From contig CM066033.1 in the NCBI GenBank assembly GCA_033557465.1, positions 1,352,941,834-1,353,005,833 on the forward strand: 64,000 bases of DNA, written 5' to 3'. The notes under the pieces were generated by a model, which saw only the letters and a program-made list of their open reading frames with translations, made no database searches and had not been told where the DNA came from. The DNA comes from Ichthyophis bannanicus (lineage: Eukaryota > Chordata > Amphibia > Gymnophiona > Ichthyophiidae). Of this stretch, positions 63,931 through 64,000 are shown piece by piece (position 1 is the stretch's first letter; each line of letters starts with the position of its first letter). The position numbers and the translations under genes are program-made.

Positions 63931-64000
63931 CCAGAAATGGAGGAAACACAAACTTTAGCCAACCACTATCAAAACAAAACAAAACTACCATTTATGACTA

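Noticed and set aside
63520..63962. Cys/His-rich frames resembling metal-binding repeats
   Set aside because: They follow a degenerate ~40-bp minisatellite on both strands; no conserved spacing.

Overview
The window is vertebrate nuclear DNA made almost entirely of transposable elements. I find no convincing host protein-coding gene, tRNA, rRNA or CRISPR array. The mixture is CR1 and L2 LINEs, RTE and L1/Tx1-like LINEs, DIRS tyrosine-recombinase retrotransposons, Penelope-like elements and a hAT transposon. Together with the very common 3' end of one CR1 family (ending in repeats of 'ataagaacataag'), this points to a tetrapod with a large repeat-rich genome. A caecilian amphibian is my best guess, from memory of that repeat and from the abundance of DIRS elements; I cannot prove it here.

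Layout. 1-8459: a minus-strand CR1 copy broken by an almost intact DIRS element (DIRS A, 408-5735) and two short L2 3' ends. 8460-15072: CR1 ends and a decayed plus-strand L2-type LINE. That LINE is split by a 2.4 kb Penelope-like element (10103-12518) with a 15-bp target duplication, terminal inverted repeats, a candidate hammerhead ribozyme and an unexplained 311-codon open frame. 15073-22292: CR1 fragments (one inserted in another), a MITE-like element, a tRNA-type SINE and unassigned DNA. 22293-39355: five layers of DIRS history. Old DIRS C (22293-33305) was hit by a CR1 end, which was hit by younger DIRS B (24352-29177), a gag-only derivative. Next come DIRS D (minus, itself hit by a Penelope fragment that carries an RTE tail) and the 3' half of DIRS E. 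39356-41740: the longest stretch with no recognisable repeat, AT-rich and a candidate for conserved non-coding DNA. 41740-48500: L2, L1-like, SINE, CR1 and RTE fragments around a block of hairpins and minisatellites. 48640-57240: an L1/Tx1-like ORF1 split by a Penelope element (49032-56665, 14-bp target duplication), which is itself split by a nearly pristine L2 LINE (51684-56150, 7-bp target duplication) with an uninterrupted 1046-codon endonuclease-reverse transcriptase. 57240-61700: CR1 ends, one split by a 3.0 kb non-autonomous hAT element (8-bp target duplication) that carries a C-rich minisatellite and a large GC-rich hairpin. 61700-64000: unassigned DNA ending in a degenerate minisatellite.

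The best-supported active-looking units are DIRS A (gag, RT-RNase H and tyrosine recombinase frames all open, complete inverted termini and internal complementary region) and the L2 copy at 51684-56150. The most unusual observations are: a single TGA as the only stop in a 4.5 kb reading frame that links DIRS A gag to its recombinase; precise duplication-free DIRS insertion at CT^TT junctions; the ribozyme-bearing Penelope-like element with its orphan ORF; and the gag-only DIRS B with about 2 kb of unrelated filler.
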